Positions 1 to 6,272 of a DNA stretch of 8,886 bases are shown in pieces (within the stretch, counting starts at the first letter, position 1; each line of letters starts with the position of its first letter). The DNA comes from Clostridiales bacterium (GTDB taxonomy: Bacteria; Bacillota; Clostridia; Caldicoprobacterales; DTU083): NCBI GenBank assembly GCA_012512335.1, contig JAAZEK010000305.1, positions 1-8,886 on the forward strand, written 5' to 3'. The notes under the pieces are model-generated. The model did no database searches. It was not told where the DNA came from and saw nothing but the letters and a program-made list of their open reading frames with translations. The position numbers and the translations under genes are program-made.

Positions 1-943
1 TGGAACCACCAACAAGAATTACCTTATCTATCTCTCCGGAGCTTAACCCAGCATCCTTTATTGCATTACGCAGAGGTACCATGGTTTTTTCAACCAAATC
101 TGAGGTAAGTTCATTGAATTTGGATCGAGTAAGAGTAATATCAAGATGCTTGGGACCGGAAGCGTCAGCAGTGATAAAGGGCAGGTTTATATTGCTGGTC
201 ATAACGCCTGACAACTCAATTTTCGCCTTTTCAGCAGCTTCCTTTAATCGTTGCATGGCCATTTTATCCTTACGAAGGTCTACGCCACTTTCCTTCTTAA
301 ATTCATTGGCCAAATAATCCATAACTCTGTCGTCAAAATCGTCTCCACCCAGTTTGTTGTTACCACTGGTAGCTAAAACTTCGAAAACTCCATCACCAAT
401 TTCCAGTATGGACACGTCGAAGGTTCCGCCTCCCAGGTCATATACTAAAATTTTATGATTATCTTCCTTGTCCAAGCCGTAGGCCAATGATGCAGCTGTA
501 GGCTCGTTGATTATCCTAAGTACTTCCAGACCTGCTATTCTACCAGCATCCTTGGTAGCCTGTCTTTGACTGTCGTTGAAGTAAGCAGGTACAGTTATAA
601 CAGCCTCAGTTACTGTTTCCCCTAAATATGCCTCTGCGTCTTGCTTCAATTTTCCAAGAATCATGGCAGACAGCTCTTGCGGCGTATACTCCTTGTCATC
701 AATCTTTACGTTAAAGTTAGATCCCATTTCTCTTTTAATGGACATGACAGTTCTTTCAGGATTTGTAATAGCTTGTCTTTTAGCTATTTGACCTACCAAT
801 CTCTCTCCGTCCTTTGCGAAGGCAACAACAGAAGGTGTAGTTCTGCCGCCCTCAGCATTGGCAATTATGATAGGTTCGCCACCTTCCATTACCGCCACAC
901 AAGAATTAGTTGTGCCTAAATCGATTCCAATTATTTTTCCCAT
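1..943 (-). CDS. dnaK: Hsp70 chaperone DnaK, N-terminal part (runs off the left edge)
   Basis: ATP-dependent cytosolic chaperone that binds exposed hydrophobic segments of unfolded proteins and works with DnaJ and GrpE. The window holds 314 complete codons, which is most of the nucleotide-binding domain. I translated it by hand: it opens MGKIIGIDLGTTNS (phosphate-1 loop), then has VPAYFNDSQRQATKDAG, INEPTAASLAYG, the phosphate-2 motif DLGGGTFDVS and, at the window edge, VILVGGS. The stretch after SIKREMG goes straight to the IDDKEYTPQ region, so the roughly 24-residue insertion of proteobacterial DnaK is absent, as is usual in Gram-positives. The ATG is preceded by AGGAGG at 951-956 with a 7-nt spacer. 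It lies 167 bp downstream of grpE and should share the CIRCE-controlled transcript. The substrate-binding domain, and probably dnaJ, lie beyond the window. Confidence 0.98.
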   Translation of the reverse strand, partial: MGKIIGIDLGTTNSCVAVMEGGEPIIIANAEGGRTTPSVVAFAKDGERLVGQIAKRQAITNPERTVMSIKREMGSNFNVKIDDKEYTPQELSAMILGKLKQDAEAYLGETVTEAVITVPAYFNDSQRQATKDAGRIAGLEVLRIINEPTAASLAYGLDKEDNHKILVYDLGGGTFDVSILEIGDGVFEVLATSGNNKLGGDDFDDRVMDYLANEFKKESGVDLRKDKMAMQRLKEAAEKAKIELSGVMTSNINLPFITADASGPKHLDITLTRSKFNELTSDLVEKTMVPLRNAIKDAGLSSGEIDKVILVGGS

Positions 944-972
944 AAAAAATCCTCCTCGTTGACTTATCTTAC

Positions 973-1005
973 AAGTATCGAAGTTTATTATTCCATTCTA
1001 TACTT
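973..1005 (-). other. Hairpin in the grpE-dnaK intergenic leader
   Basis: Arms AAGTATCGAA (973-982) and TTCTATACTT (996-1005) are complementary at 9 of 10 positions around a 13-nt AT-rich loop. In the minus-strand transcript the hairpin sits about 30 nt before the dnaK start and clear of its ribosome site. No U-tract follows, so it is not an intrinsic terminator. By analogy with other Firmicute dnaK operons it could be a stability or processing element, but that is inference. The rest of the 167-bp gap is very AT-rich and shows no CIRCE copy and no convincing promoter. Confidence 0.4.
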
Positions 1006-1110
1006 CCAAGCATATGTACTAAAATTTTTTCACTTTATATATTTTTTATTATTTTCTATTATATGTCCTTCAACATATCCATGTCTTCAATCTAGCTAGC
1101 AAAAATCTGT

Positions 1111-1785
1111 CTAGCAGGCTACATGTACCATACTGTATCGTATAACACGCTCACCCATCTTATATCCCTTTTGATGAACCATTACAACTGTGTTCTCCTC
1201 TTGCCCATCTTCCGCATCCACCTGACCTACAGCATTATGATATTCAGGGTCAAAGGGCTTGTCAAGGGCCTCGATTTCTTCCACCCCTAGCTTTGCTAGA
1301 GTATCTAGAAATTGACGTCTTACCAAATCTATTCCTTTCAGCAGGGATTCATCAACTTCTGTAGCAGGTACAGCCTCCAGCGCACGATCCAAATTATCTA
1401 GCACTGGTAGAAAAGCCTCCACTACTTCAATAGTAGTCGTTTGATAGGTTTCCGCCACTGTATTCTTATTGCGCCTTTTATAGTTTTCAAAGTCTGCTTG
1501 CACCCTCTGGGCCATTTTTAGATAATCTTCCTGCTTTGTTTCAGCCTCTGACAGCTTTTTCTCCAGATCACTTTGATCTTCATTAGCCTTACATTTGCAC
1601 TGTCCATCCAAGTCATCCTTTGAGTCTTCGCAAGCGCAGGAATGGGATTCTTCGCTAGAGTCACAACAAGCTTCCTTCGTGTCATGCTTTATTGATTCCT
1701 GCCCTGCAGATTCCTGATTTACTTTTTCTTGATCCTCGTATTCCTCATTGACCTTGGAGTCCTTTCTTACCTTCTTCTCTCTCAA
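1111..1785 (-). CDS. grpE: Nucleotide exchange factor GrpE with a Cys-rich acidic N-terminal tail
   Basis: Cochaperone that releases ADP from DnaK; it acts as a dimer. With the chosen TTG start at 1785 it is 224 aa. Residues 1-70 form a charged, probably disordered tail. About 72-136 is the long helical, coiled-coil part (QRVQADFENYKRR, FLPVLDNLDRAL). The C-terminal beta head follows, with the signatures KPFDPEYHNAV and KGYKMGERVIR. The start was chosen because AGGTGA at 1791-1796 lies 5 nt before this TTG. A TTG ten codons upstream (1815, giving 234 aa) has no ribosome site, a GTG at 1794 is also possible, and no ATG is available near the N-terminus. The oddity is the tail: C40, C41, C50, C52, C63 and C65 (CC-x8-CxC-x10-CxC), plus a C-terminal Cys224. 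GrpE tails are usually Glu/Lys-rich without cysteine. It lies between hrcA and dnaK in the CIRCE operon. The identity is secure; the start is not. Confidence 0.95.
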   Translation of the reverse strand: MREKKVRKDSKVNEEYEDQEKVNQESAGQESIKHDTKEACCDSSEESHSCACEDSKDDLDGQCKCKANEDQSDLEKKLSEAETKQEDYLKMAQRVQADFENYKRRNKNTVAETYQTTTIEVVEAFLPVLDNLDRALEAVPATEVDESLLKGIDLVRRQFLDTLAKLGVEEIEALDKPFDPEYHNAVGQVDAEDGQEENTVVMVHQKGYKMGERVIRYSMVHVAC

Positions 1786-1827
1786 AACCTTCACCTCATC
1801 TTTATCTTTCTGCAAATAATGATAGTT

Positions 1828-1849
1828 CTATTATAATAGCCCTTGGCTA
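1828..1849 (-). repeat. Overlapping palindromes at the hrcA-grpE junction
   Basis: CTATTATAATAG (1828-1839) is a perfect 12-bp palindrome. TAGCC (1837-1841) and GGCTA (1845-1849) form a 5-bp hairpin with a 3-nt loop that covers the hrcA stop codon. The two structures share bases 1837-1839, so they compete with each other. There is no U-run, so neither is a terminator. The hrcA-grpE junction is a known processing region in the B. subtilis dnaK operon, which makes an mRNA-processing role conceivable but unproven here. The embedded TATAAT has no matching -35 element. Confidence 0.3.
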
Positions 1850-2881
1850 AGCGCCATAAAGCTGAGTTAGATAAATGCTTAAAGCTTTACCCATATAATC
1901 CATTACCGATACGGCCCTGGAATATTCCATTCTGGTAGGACCAATGACACCGATTGTGCCCAGCACTCTGTTACCTAAATTGTAGGTTGCAGTTACTATG
2001 CTACAGTCTCTAAGCTCTTCCTGTAGATTTTCTGTACCAATGGAAACCTTAATCCTTTCATCCTGAGAGCTAGCTAGAATTTGATACAGCAAATCCTTTT
2101 CCTCTAGTAAATCTAAAAAGGATCGAGCTCGAAGAATGTCTTGATATTCTGGGAAATTGAATATATTGGTAGTGCCTCCCAAATACACATCCTGCTTCTG
2201 GGATTTCCTAAAGCTATCTGTCAAAACATCCACTAGGGAATTAAAGAATTTCTGATTCTCCATGAATTCCTTTTGAACAGCGGTAAGGTCCACAGTGTCT
2301 ATTTCAGAAAAGCTTTTGTTCTGAAATTGCTCTGTTAGAATATTTGACACCTTGTTCAAGAAGTCGCCGTTAATGCCCTGAGGTATTTGGATCAGGGTAT
2401 CTTTTAAAATACCAGAGCTGGTTACCACTACCAGCAATGCAAATTCCCTGTCTACAGGTACAAGCTGAATATGCCGGATGGTGACCTTGCTTAGCTGCGG
2501 AGCTATAGCGATAGAGGTATAGCTGGTGATGTTAGATAATACCTTAGCTGTATGAAAAATTATTTGTTCCAGCTGCATTATTTTATGTCCATAGAACTCT
2601 TTTATATAGTCGGCTTCCTGCTCCTCTAAGCTTTTAACCTGCATTAGTTTGTCCACATAGAGACGGTAAGCCTTATCAGAGGGGATTCTTCCCGCTGAAG
2701 TATGAGGCTGTTCTAGAAAACCCATCTCTTCTAAATCAGACATTTCATTACGGATGGTGGCAGAGCTGATACCCAGTTCATATTTCCTGGCTACCGTCCT
2801 GGAACCAACTGGTTCTGCAGTAATAATATAGTCGTTGATGATTGCCTGTAAAATTTGTAACTTTCTGGAGTCCAACTTCAT
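1847..2881 (-). CDS. hrcA: Heat-inducible transcription repressor HrcA
   Basis: DNA-binding repressor of class I heat-shock genes. It binds CIRCE, and in studied species its activity depends on GroEL. The protein is 344 aa, close to the usual 340-350. The N-terminal winged helix is clear: LDSRKLQILQAIINDYI, EPVGSRTVARKY, then SSATIRNEMSDLEEMGFLEQ and HTSAGRIPSDKAYR. The GAF-like dimerisation and insert regions follow, and the end is GPTRMEYSRAVSVMDYMG. The ATG at 2881 is preferred because AAGGAGGT (2889-2896) lies 7 nt upstream; an in-frame GTG at 2890 falls inside that ribosome site and cannot be the start. It is the first gene of hrcA-grpE-dnaK and sits directly behind a sigma-A-type promoter and a perfect CIRCE, so autoregulation is expected. 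Confidence 0.97.
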   Translation of the reverse strand: MKLDSRKLQILQAIINDYIITAEPVGSRTVARKYELGISSATIRNEMSDLEEMGFLEQPHTSAGRIPSDKAYRLYVDKLMQVKSLEEQEADYIKEFYGHKIMQLEQIIFHTAKVLSNITSYTSIAIAPQLSKVTIRHIQLVPVDREFALLVVVTSSGILKDTLIQIPQGINGDFLNKVSNILTEQFQNKSFSEIDTVDLTAVQKEFMENQKFFNSLVDVLTDSFRKSQKQDVYLGGTTNIFNFPEYQDILRARSFLDLLEEKDLLYQILASSQDERIKVSIGTENLQEELRDCSIVTATYNLGNRVLGTIGVIGPTRMEYSRAVSVMDYMGKALSIYLTQLYGA

Positions 2882-2899
2882 AACCCCCACCTCCTTTTG

Positions 2900-2926
2900 T
2901 TAGCACTCTCTTATAATGAGTGCTAA
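2900..2926 (-). promoter_or_regulatory. CIRCE operator (HrcA binding site)
   Basis: TTAGCACTC (2900-2908), a 9-nt spacer and GAGTGCTAA (2918-2926) match the canonical CIRCE inverted repeat exactly, with no mismatch in either arm. It lies between the predicted transcription start (about 2932) and the hrcA ribosome site (2889-2896). HrcA bound here would block initiation or early elongation of hrcA-grpE-dnaK. Confidence 0.97.
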
Positions 2927-2938
2927 AACTACTTTTAA

Positions 2939-2965
2939 ATTATCACTTACCACAGTTTTTGTCAA
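2939..2965 (-). promoter_or_regulatory. Vegetative (sigma-A-type) promoter of the hrcA-grpE-dnaK operon
   Basis: On the minus strand a perfect -35 TTGACA (2960-2965) is followed after 15 nt by GATAAT (2939-2944), a 5/6 match to the -10 consensus. The spacer is 2 nt shorter than ideal; reading TAATTT as the -10 would give 17 nt but a poor hexamer. Predicted initiation near 2932 puts CIRCE at the very start of the transcript, the standard arrangement for HrcA control. Confidence 0.8.
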
Positions 2966-2967
2966 TA

Positions 2968-2999
2968 GCTTTTTCAAAAACCATGGCTTTTTCAAAAAC
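2968..2999. repeat. Two 14-nt direct repeats just upstream of the heat-shock promoter
   Basis: GCTTTTTCAAAAAC occurs at 2968-2981 and again at 2986-2999 without mismatch, separated by CATG (period 18 nt). Each unit is itself nearly palindromic (TTTTT-C-AAAAA), so the pair can also fold as one AT-rich hairpin with a GCCATGG-type loop. It fills the gap between the hemW stop (3008) and the -35 of the hrcA promoter (2960-2965). Possible roles are a weak terminator for hemW, a bent UP-type element or a regulator site; the sequence does not decide between them. Confidence 0.55.
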
Positions 3000-3007
3000 A
3001 CTATCTG

Positions 3008-4144
3008 TTAGTCTAAAAATGTCAAAGCGATGCGATTCTCAAAGTCAAAACCAAGAGCAGTTGGTCTTATTGAGTGTTCATCTTCCACCACTAAGCCCTG
3101 CTTTTTAAGTTCTTCAATATGATTTGCATATTTGTCTGTAAGTGAAAAACCAAAGCGAGAGGCAAATCCCTGTTTATTAATACCTTCATTCAATCGAAAA
3201 GCCAGCATTAAAGTTTCAAATACCTCAGTCTCGTTATCAATTTCTTCTTGTGATGCAATTACCGAGTGGCCTACATTTATTCTCTGGATATATTCCTCTA
3301 CGCTTTGCACATTAGCTCTACGTAAAGATTTATAATAGCTGTGAGCACCGCAACCAAATCCTATATACTCACCATTTTTCCAATAGTTCAAATTATGCCT
3401 GCTTTCATAGCCTGCTTGTGCAAAATTAGAGATTTCGTACTGCTTGAATCCGCGCTCCTCCAGCAGATGAACTCCACTATGATAAAGCCCGCGTTCCTGT
3501 TCATCATCCATCTCTTGAAATCTTCCCTGAGCTTTCCAATGGTACAACACAGTGTCTTCCTCTACTTTTAAGCTATAGGCAGATATGTGGTTTATACCAG
3601 TTGCTGTAGCTTTCTCAATACTCTCCTGCCACTCCTCCACGGTCTGCCCGGGGATTCCAAATATTAAATCGGCGCTTATGTTAGTAAACCCTGCCTCCAG
3701 TGCCCATTTAACAGAATCCTCAAATTCCTTATGTCTGTGGATTCTGCCCAGAAAATCCAAGTGATGATCCTGCCAAGCCTGAAGCCCAAGGCTCAAGCGA
3801 TTGAATCCTCCTTCAAGCAAGGTGCTAAGCTTTTCTTTGTCCACAGTACCTGGATTGCATTCAATAGATATTTCCGCATCCTCTAGAACATCAAAGTATT
3901 CCTTGCACTTTTCCAAGGTTTTCACCAATAATTCCCCATGAAAAAGGGTGGGAGTTCCCCCACCCATGAATATACTACTTATTTCTACATCCTGATTATC
4001 ACCTTTATGGGAATCCAGCTCCTGAAACAAAGCATCCAGATATGCATCCATTTGCTTCTCCTTACCAGCCCAGGATGAGAAGTCGCAATAACGACATTTT
4101 TGCTCACAAAAGGGGAAATGTAAGTATAATCCAATTTTCTTCAT
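3008..4144 (-). CDS. hemW: Heme chaperone HemW (radical SAM, HemN-like)
   Basis: Radical-SAM family protein related to coproporphyrinogen dehydrogenase HemN. HemW members bind heme and deliver it to client enzymes and do not oxidise coproporphyrinogen. It is 378 aa, the HemW size, and opens directly with KKIGLYLHFPFC, without the N-terminal extension of true HemN. The [4Fe-4S] motif CxxxCxxC is C13, C17, C20. Then come GGGTPT (61-66), ECNPGT (95-100), the RLSLGLQ segment, FGIPGQT, HISAYSL and GFGCGAHSY, and a C-terminal HemN_C winged-helix region. The ATG at 4144 has GAGG (4153-4156) 8 nt upstream. An in-frame ATG at 4180 was rejected: it has no ribosome site, and its extra residues are encoded by a repeat element. 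lepA lies 103 bp upstream. Older annotations call this gene hemN or 'coproporphyrinogen III oxidase'. Confidence 0.95.
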   Translation of the reverse strand: MKKIGLYLHFPFCEQKCRYCDFSSWAGKEKQMDAYLDALFQELDSHKGDNQDVEISSIFMGGGTPTLFHGELLVKTLEKCKEYFDVLEDAEISIECNPGTVDKEKLSTLLEGGFNRLSLGLQAWQDHHLDFLGRIHRHKEFEDSVKWALEAGFTNISADLIFGIPGQTVEEWQESIEKATATGINHISAYSLKVEEDTVLYHWKAQGRFQEMDDEQERGLYHSGVHLLEERGFKQYEISNFAQAGYESRHNLNYWKNGEYIGFGCGAHSYYKSLRRANVQSVEEYIQRINVGHSVIASQEEIDNETEVFETLMLAFRLNEGINKQGFASRFGFSLTDKYANHIEELKKQGLVVEDEHSIRPTALGFDFENRIALTFLD

Positions 4145-4164
4145 TTTATTTTCCTCATTTCGAA

Positions 4165-4246
4165 GATTCCTCGCAAGCATTCATGATTCCTCGCAAGCTC
4201 GGAATAACAAGCTCTCATGTCATCCAGAGCGTAAGCGAAGGATCTT
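4165..4246. repeat. Dispersed palindromic repeat element in the lepA-hemW gap
   Basis: GATTCCTCGCAAGC occurs twice as a direct repeat (4165-4178 and 4185-4198, period 20). The second copy continues into CTCGGAATAACA (to 4209). An inverted, diverged copy at 4218-4246 begins TGTCATCCAGAGCG and ends GCGAAGGATCTT. Together 4185-4209 and 4218-4246 form an imperfect inverted repeat. The motif resembles short dispersed palindromic repeats found between genes in many bacterial genomes, and a relative is at 7676-7722 in this window. The element fills most of the gap and stops one base short of the lepA stop codon. No U-tract follows in either direction, so I do not call it a terminator. Confidence 0.7.
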
Positions 4247-4247
4247 C

Positions 4248-6053
4248 CTAATTCAACTTCAGCACTGCCATAAAAGCCTCTTGGGGTACTTCCACGGATC
4301 CAACCTGGCGCATCCGCTTCTTCCCTTCCTTTTGCTTTTCCAACAGCTTTTTCTTTCTACTGATATCTCCACCATAGCACTTGGCCAAAACGTCTTTTCG
4401 AAGAGCTCTTACGGTTTCTCGGGCAATTACCTTGTTGCCTACAGCAGCTTGAATTGGTATTTCAAACATTTGCCTTGGGATTATATCCTTAAGCTTTTCT
4501 GCAATTACACGACCGCGAGTATACGCCTTTTCGCGATGGACTATCAGAGACATAGCATCTACAATTTCACCATTTAGCAAAATATCCAGCTTCACCAGCT
4601 CAGACTCCTGATATCCCAGCACCTCATAATCAAGAGAAGCATAGCCTCTGGTCCTTGACTTCAGCGCATCAAAGAAGTCGTATATTATTTCATTTAAGGG
4701 AAGCTCGTAGCTAAGAATAACTCGAGTATCTTCTATATATTCCATGTGCTTGTATATTCCCCTGCGCTCCTGACATAGTTCCATAATTGAACCTACATAA
4801 TCAGAAGGGGCCATTATTTGCGCTTTTACCACAGGCTCTTCCATAGCCTCTATTTCGTCCACTGGTGGCAGGTTAGTCGGGTTTGATATTTCTATTAATT
4901 CTCCATCAGTTTTCAGAACCTTATATATAACGCTAGGAGCAGTTGTAACAAGATCTAAATCATACTCCCTTTCCAATCTTTCCTGAATGATTTCCATGTG
5001 AAGCAGGCCCAGAAAGCCACAACGAAAACCGAAACCAAGGGCCAAAGAGGTTTCCTGCTCAAACATAAGAGAAGCATCGTTTAGCTGTAGCTTTTCCAAA
5101 GCATCTCTTAAGTCCTCATATTCTGCACCATCAGCAGGATAAACACCACTGTATACCATTGGGGTTATCTTTTTATAGCCTGGAAGAGGTTCTTTTGCTG
5201 GACGATTGGCATGGGTAATAGTGTCCCCCACCTGTGTATCCCGAACATTTTTTATACTTGCAGTTACATAGCCTACATCACCATCATAAAGCGCACCAGT
5301 AGGTGTTAGGAAAGGACGAAAAACACCGATATCATTGACTTCGAATTCCTTCCCACTAGCCATCATACGAATTTGGTCACCCTTTTTAATGCTTCCCTCC
5401 ATAACACGTACATAGGCTATAACACCACGATAGCTGTCATAAAAGGAATCAAAAATTAGAGCGCGGAGAGGCGAATCTTCTGCTACTTCTGGAGGGGGAA
5501 TATGCTTTACAATGCTCTCCAATACATCCCTTATTCCAATACCGTTTTTCGCTGATATGAGAGGTGCATCTTCTGCCTCCAAGCCTAACACATCTTCGAT
5601 TTCCTTTTTTACCACATCAGGCTGTGCACTAGGCAAATCGATTTTGTTGATAACTGGCACCAGTGTCAGATCGTGCTCCATAGCCAAATACACATTGGCC
5701 AAGGTTTGAGCTTCAATTCCCTGAGATGCATCTACCACCAAAATAGCACCTTCACAAGCTGCCAAGCTTCTTGAAACCTCATAGCTAAAGTCTACATGTC
5801 CCGGGGTATCTATTAGATTTAAAATATATTCTTCGCCAGAATCATCTTTATAAACCAAGCGAACCGCCTGGGCCTTGATCGTAATGCCTCTCTCCTTCTC
5901 CAAATCCATGGTATCTAACATTTGTTGTTCCATGTCTCGCTGGGCAAGAGCCCCAGTTTCCTCCATTAGACGATCCGCTAATGTGGATTTACCGTGATCA
6001 ATATGGGCGATAATACAAAAATTCCTTGTCCTTTGCTGCCTACTCATGGGCAT
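4248..6053 (-). CDS. lepA: Elongation factor 4 (LepA), ribosome-associated GTPase
   Basis: Translational GTPase of the EF-G/LepA class, active on the ribosome and variously proposed to back-translocate or to aid initiation and subunit assembly. It is 601 aa, full length for the family. The G domain has G1 AHIDHGKST (16-24), G2 RGITIKA with T58, G3 DTPGH (82-86, including the catalytic-type His86), G4 NKID (136-139) and G5 SAK (167-169). Domain II, the EF-G-like domains (FRCGFLGLLHMEI; YEDLRDALEKL just before) and the LepA-specific C-terminal region ending SVEVPQEAFMAVLKLN follow. The start at 6053 has AGGAGG (6067-6072) 13 nt upstream; a second in-frame ATG at 6047 is still further away. The protein ends a few residues sooner than many homologues, right where a repeat element begins. 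Confidence 0.98.
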   Translation of the reverse strand: MPMSRQQRTRNFCIIAHIDHGKSTLADRLMEETGALAQRDMEQQMLDTMDLEKERGITIKAQAVRLVYKDDSGEEYILNLIDTPGHVDFSYEVSRSLAACEGAILVVDASQGIEAQTLANVYLAMEHDLTLVPVINKIDLPSAQPDVVKKEIEDVLGLEAEDAPLISAKNGIGIRDVLESIVKHIPPPEVAEDSPLRALIFDSFYDSYRGVIAYVRVMEGSIKKGDQIRMMASGKEFEVNDIGVFRPFLTPTGALYDGDVGYVTASIKNVRDTQVGDTITHANRPAKEPLPGYKKITPMVYSGVYPADGAEYEDLRDALEKLQLNDASLMFEQETSLALGFGFRCGFLGLLHMEIIQERLEREYDLDLVTTAPSVIYKVLKTDGELIEISNPTNLPPVDEIEAMEEPVVKAQIMAPSDYVGSIMELCQERRGIYKHMEYIEDTRVILSYELPLNEIIYDFFDALKSRTRGYASLDYEVLGYQESELVKLDILLNGEIVDAMSLIVHREKAYTRGRVIAEKLKDIIPRQMFEIPIQAAVGNKVIARETVRALRKDVLAKCYGGDISRKKKLLEKQKEGKKRMRQVGSVEVPQEAFMAVLKLN

Positions 6054-6127
6054 ATTTACAATTTCTCCTCCTAAGTTGCCTGGTTACTCACCAAAACACT
6101 CTTTTCTTATATTTTCATTTGTAATTC

Positions 6128-6156
6128 ATAATTTCCCGCACAAACAGTTTAGTCAA
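6128..6156 (-). promoter_or_regulatory. Candidate lepA-proximal promoter
   Basis: On the minus strand TTGACT (6151-6156, 5/6 to the -35 consensus) is followed after 17 nt by AATTAT (6128-6133, 4/6). Initiation near 6121 would give a leader of roughly 70 nt before lepA. Spacing is ideal but the -10 is mediocre, so this is a candidate only. Confidence 0.4.
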
Positions 6157-6168
6157 CCTGCAAAGCAA

Positions 6169-6194
6169 ATTCACGTATAAACTAACATTCACGT
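6169..6194. repeat. Two 9-nt direct repeats upstream of the lepA-proximal promoter
   Basis: ATTCACGTA occurs at 6169-6177 and again at 6187-6195, with identical orientation and an 18-nt period. The pair lies between the -10 of one candidate promoter (6215-6220) and the -35 of the other (6151-6156). The spacing, close to two helical turns, is what a dimeric regulator would use. No known regulator site is recognised. Confidence 0.35.
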
Positions 6195-6214
6195 AAATAC
6201 GCTTGTCCTCTATA

Positions 6215-6243
6215 ATAATATTGAATTATGAAGAAAATTGCAA
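6215..6243 (-). promoter_or_regulatory. Candidate distal lepA promoter
   Basis: On the minus strand TTGCAA (6238-6243, 4/6) is followed after 17 nt by TATTAT (6215-6220, 5/6). It would start a transcript near 6208, giving a leader of about 155 nt that includes the ATTCACGTA repeats. The surrounding AT-richness makes chance matches likely. Confidence 0.35.
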
Positions 6244-6272
6244 CTATTATAATTTGACTGCTAACTTCTGGG

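Noticed and set aside
641..919. 92-codon open frame on the plus strand opposite dnaK
   Set aside because: It is a shadow of highly conserved dnaK codons, with no start signals of its own.
1058..1063. Perfect TATAAT on the minus strand between grpE and dnaK
   Set aside because: No acceptable -35 at 16-18 nt and no extended -10; the region is so AT-rich that the hexamer is expected by chance.
1095..1115. GCTAG/CTAGC hairpin at the grpE stop as a terminator
   Set aside because: Only five base pairs with an 11-nt loop and no following U-run; dnaK must be read through from here.
2889..2890. GTG start for hrcA nine bases upstream of the ATG
   Set aside because: The GTG lies inside the AAGGAGGT ribosome site; the ATG at 2881 has correct spacing and gives the normal HrcA N-terminus.
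4165..4246. CRISPR array or insertion sequence at the lepA-hemW repeat
   Set aside because: Only two short direct copies with a 6-nt gap plus an inverted copy; no regular spacers, no transposase and no cas genes.
6115..6192. A 25-codon GTG-started frame on the minus strand in the spoIIP-lepA gap
   Set aside because: No ribosome site precedes the GTG, the composition is unremarkable, and it overlaps the candidate promoter elements.
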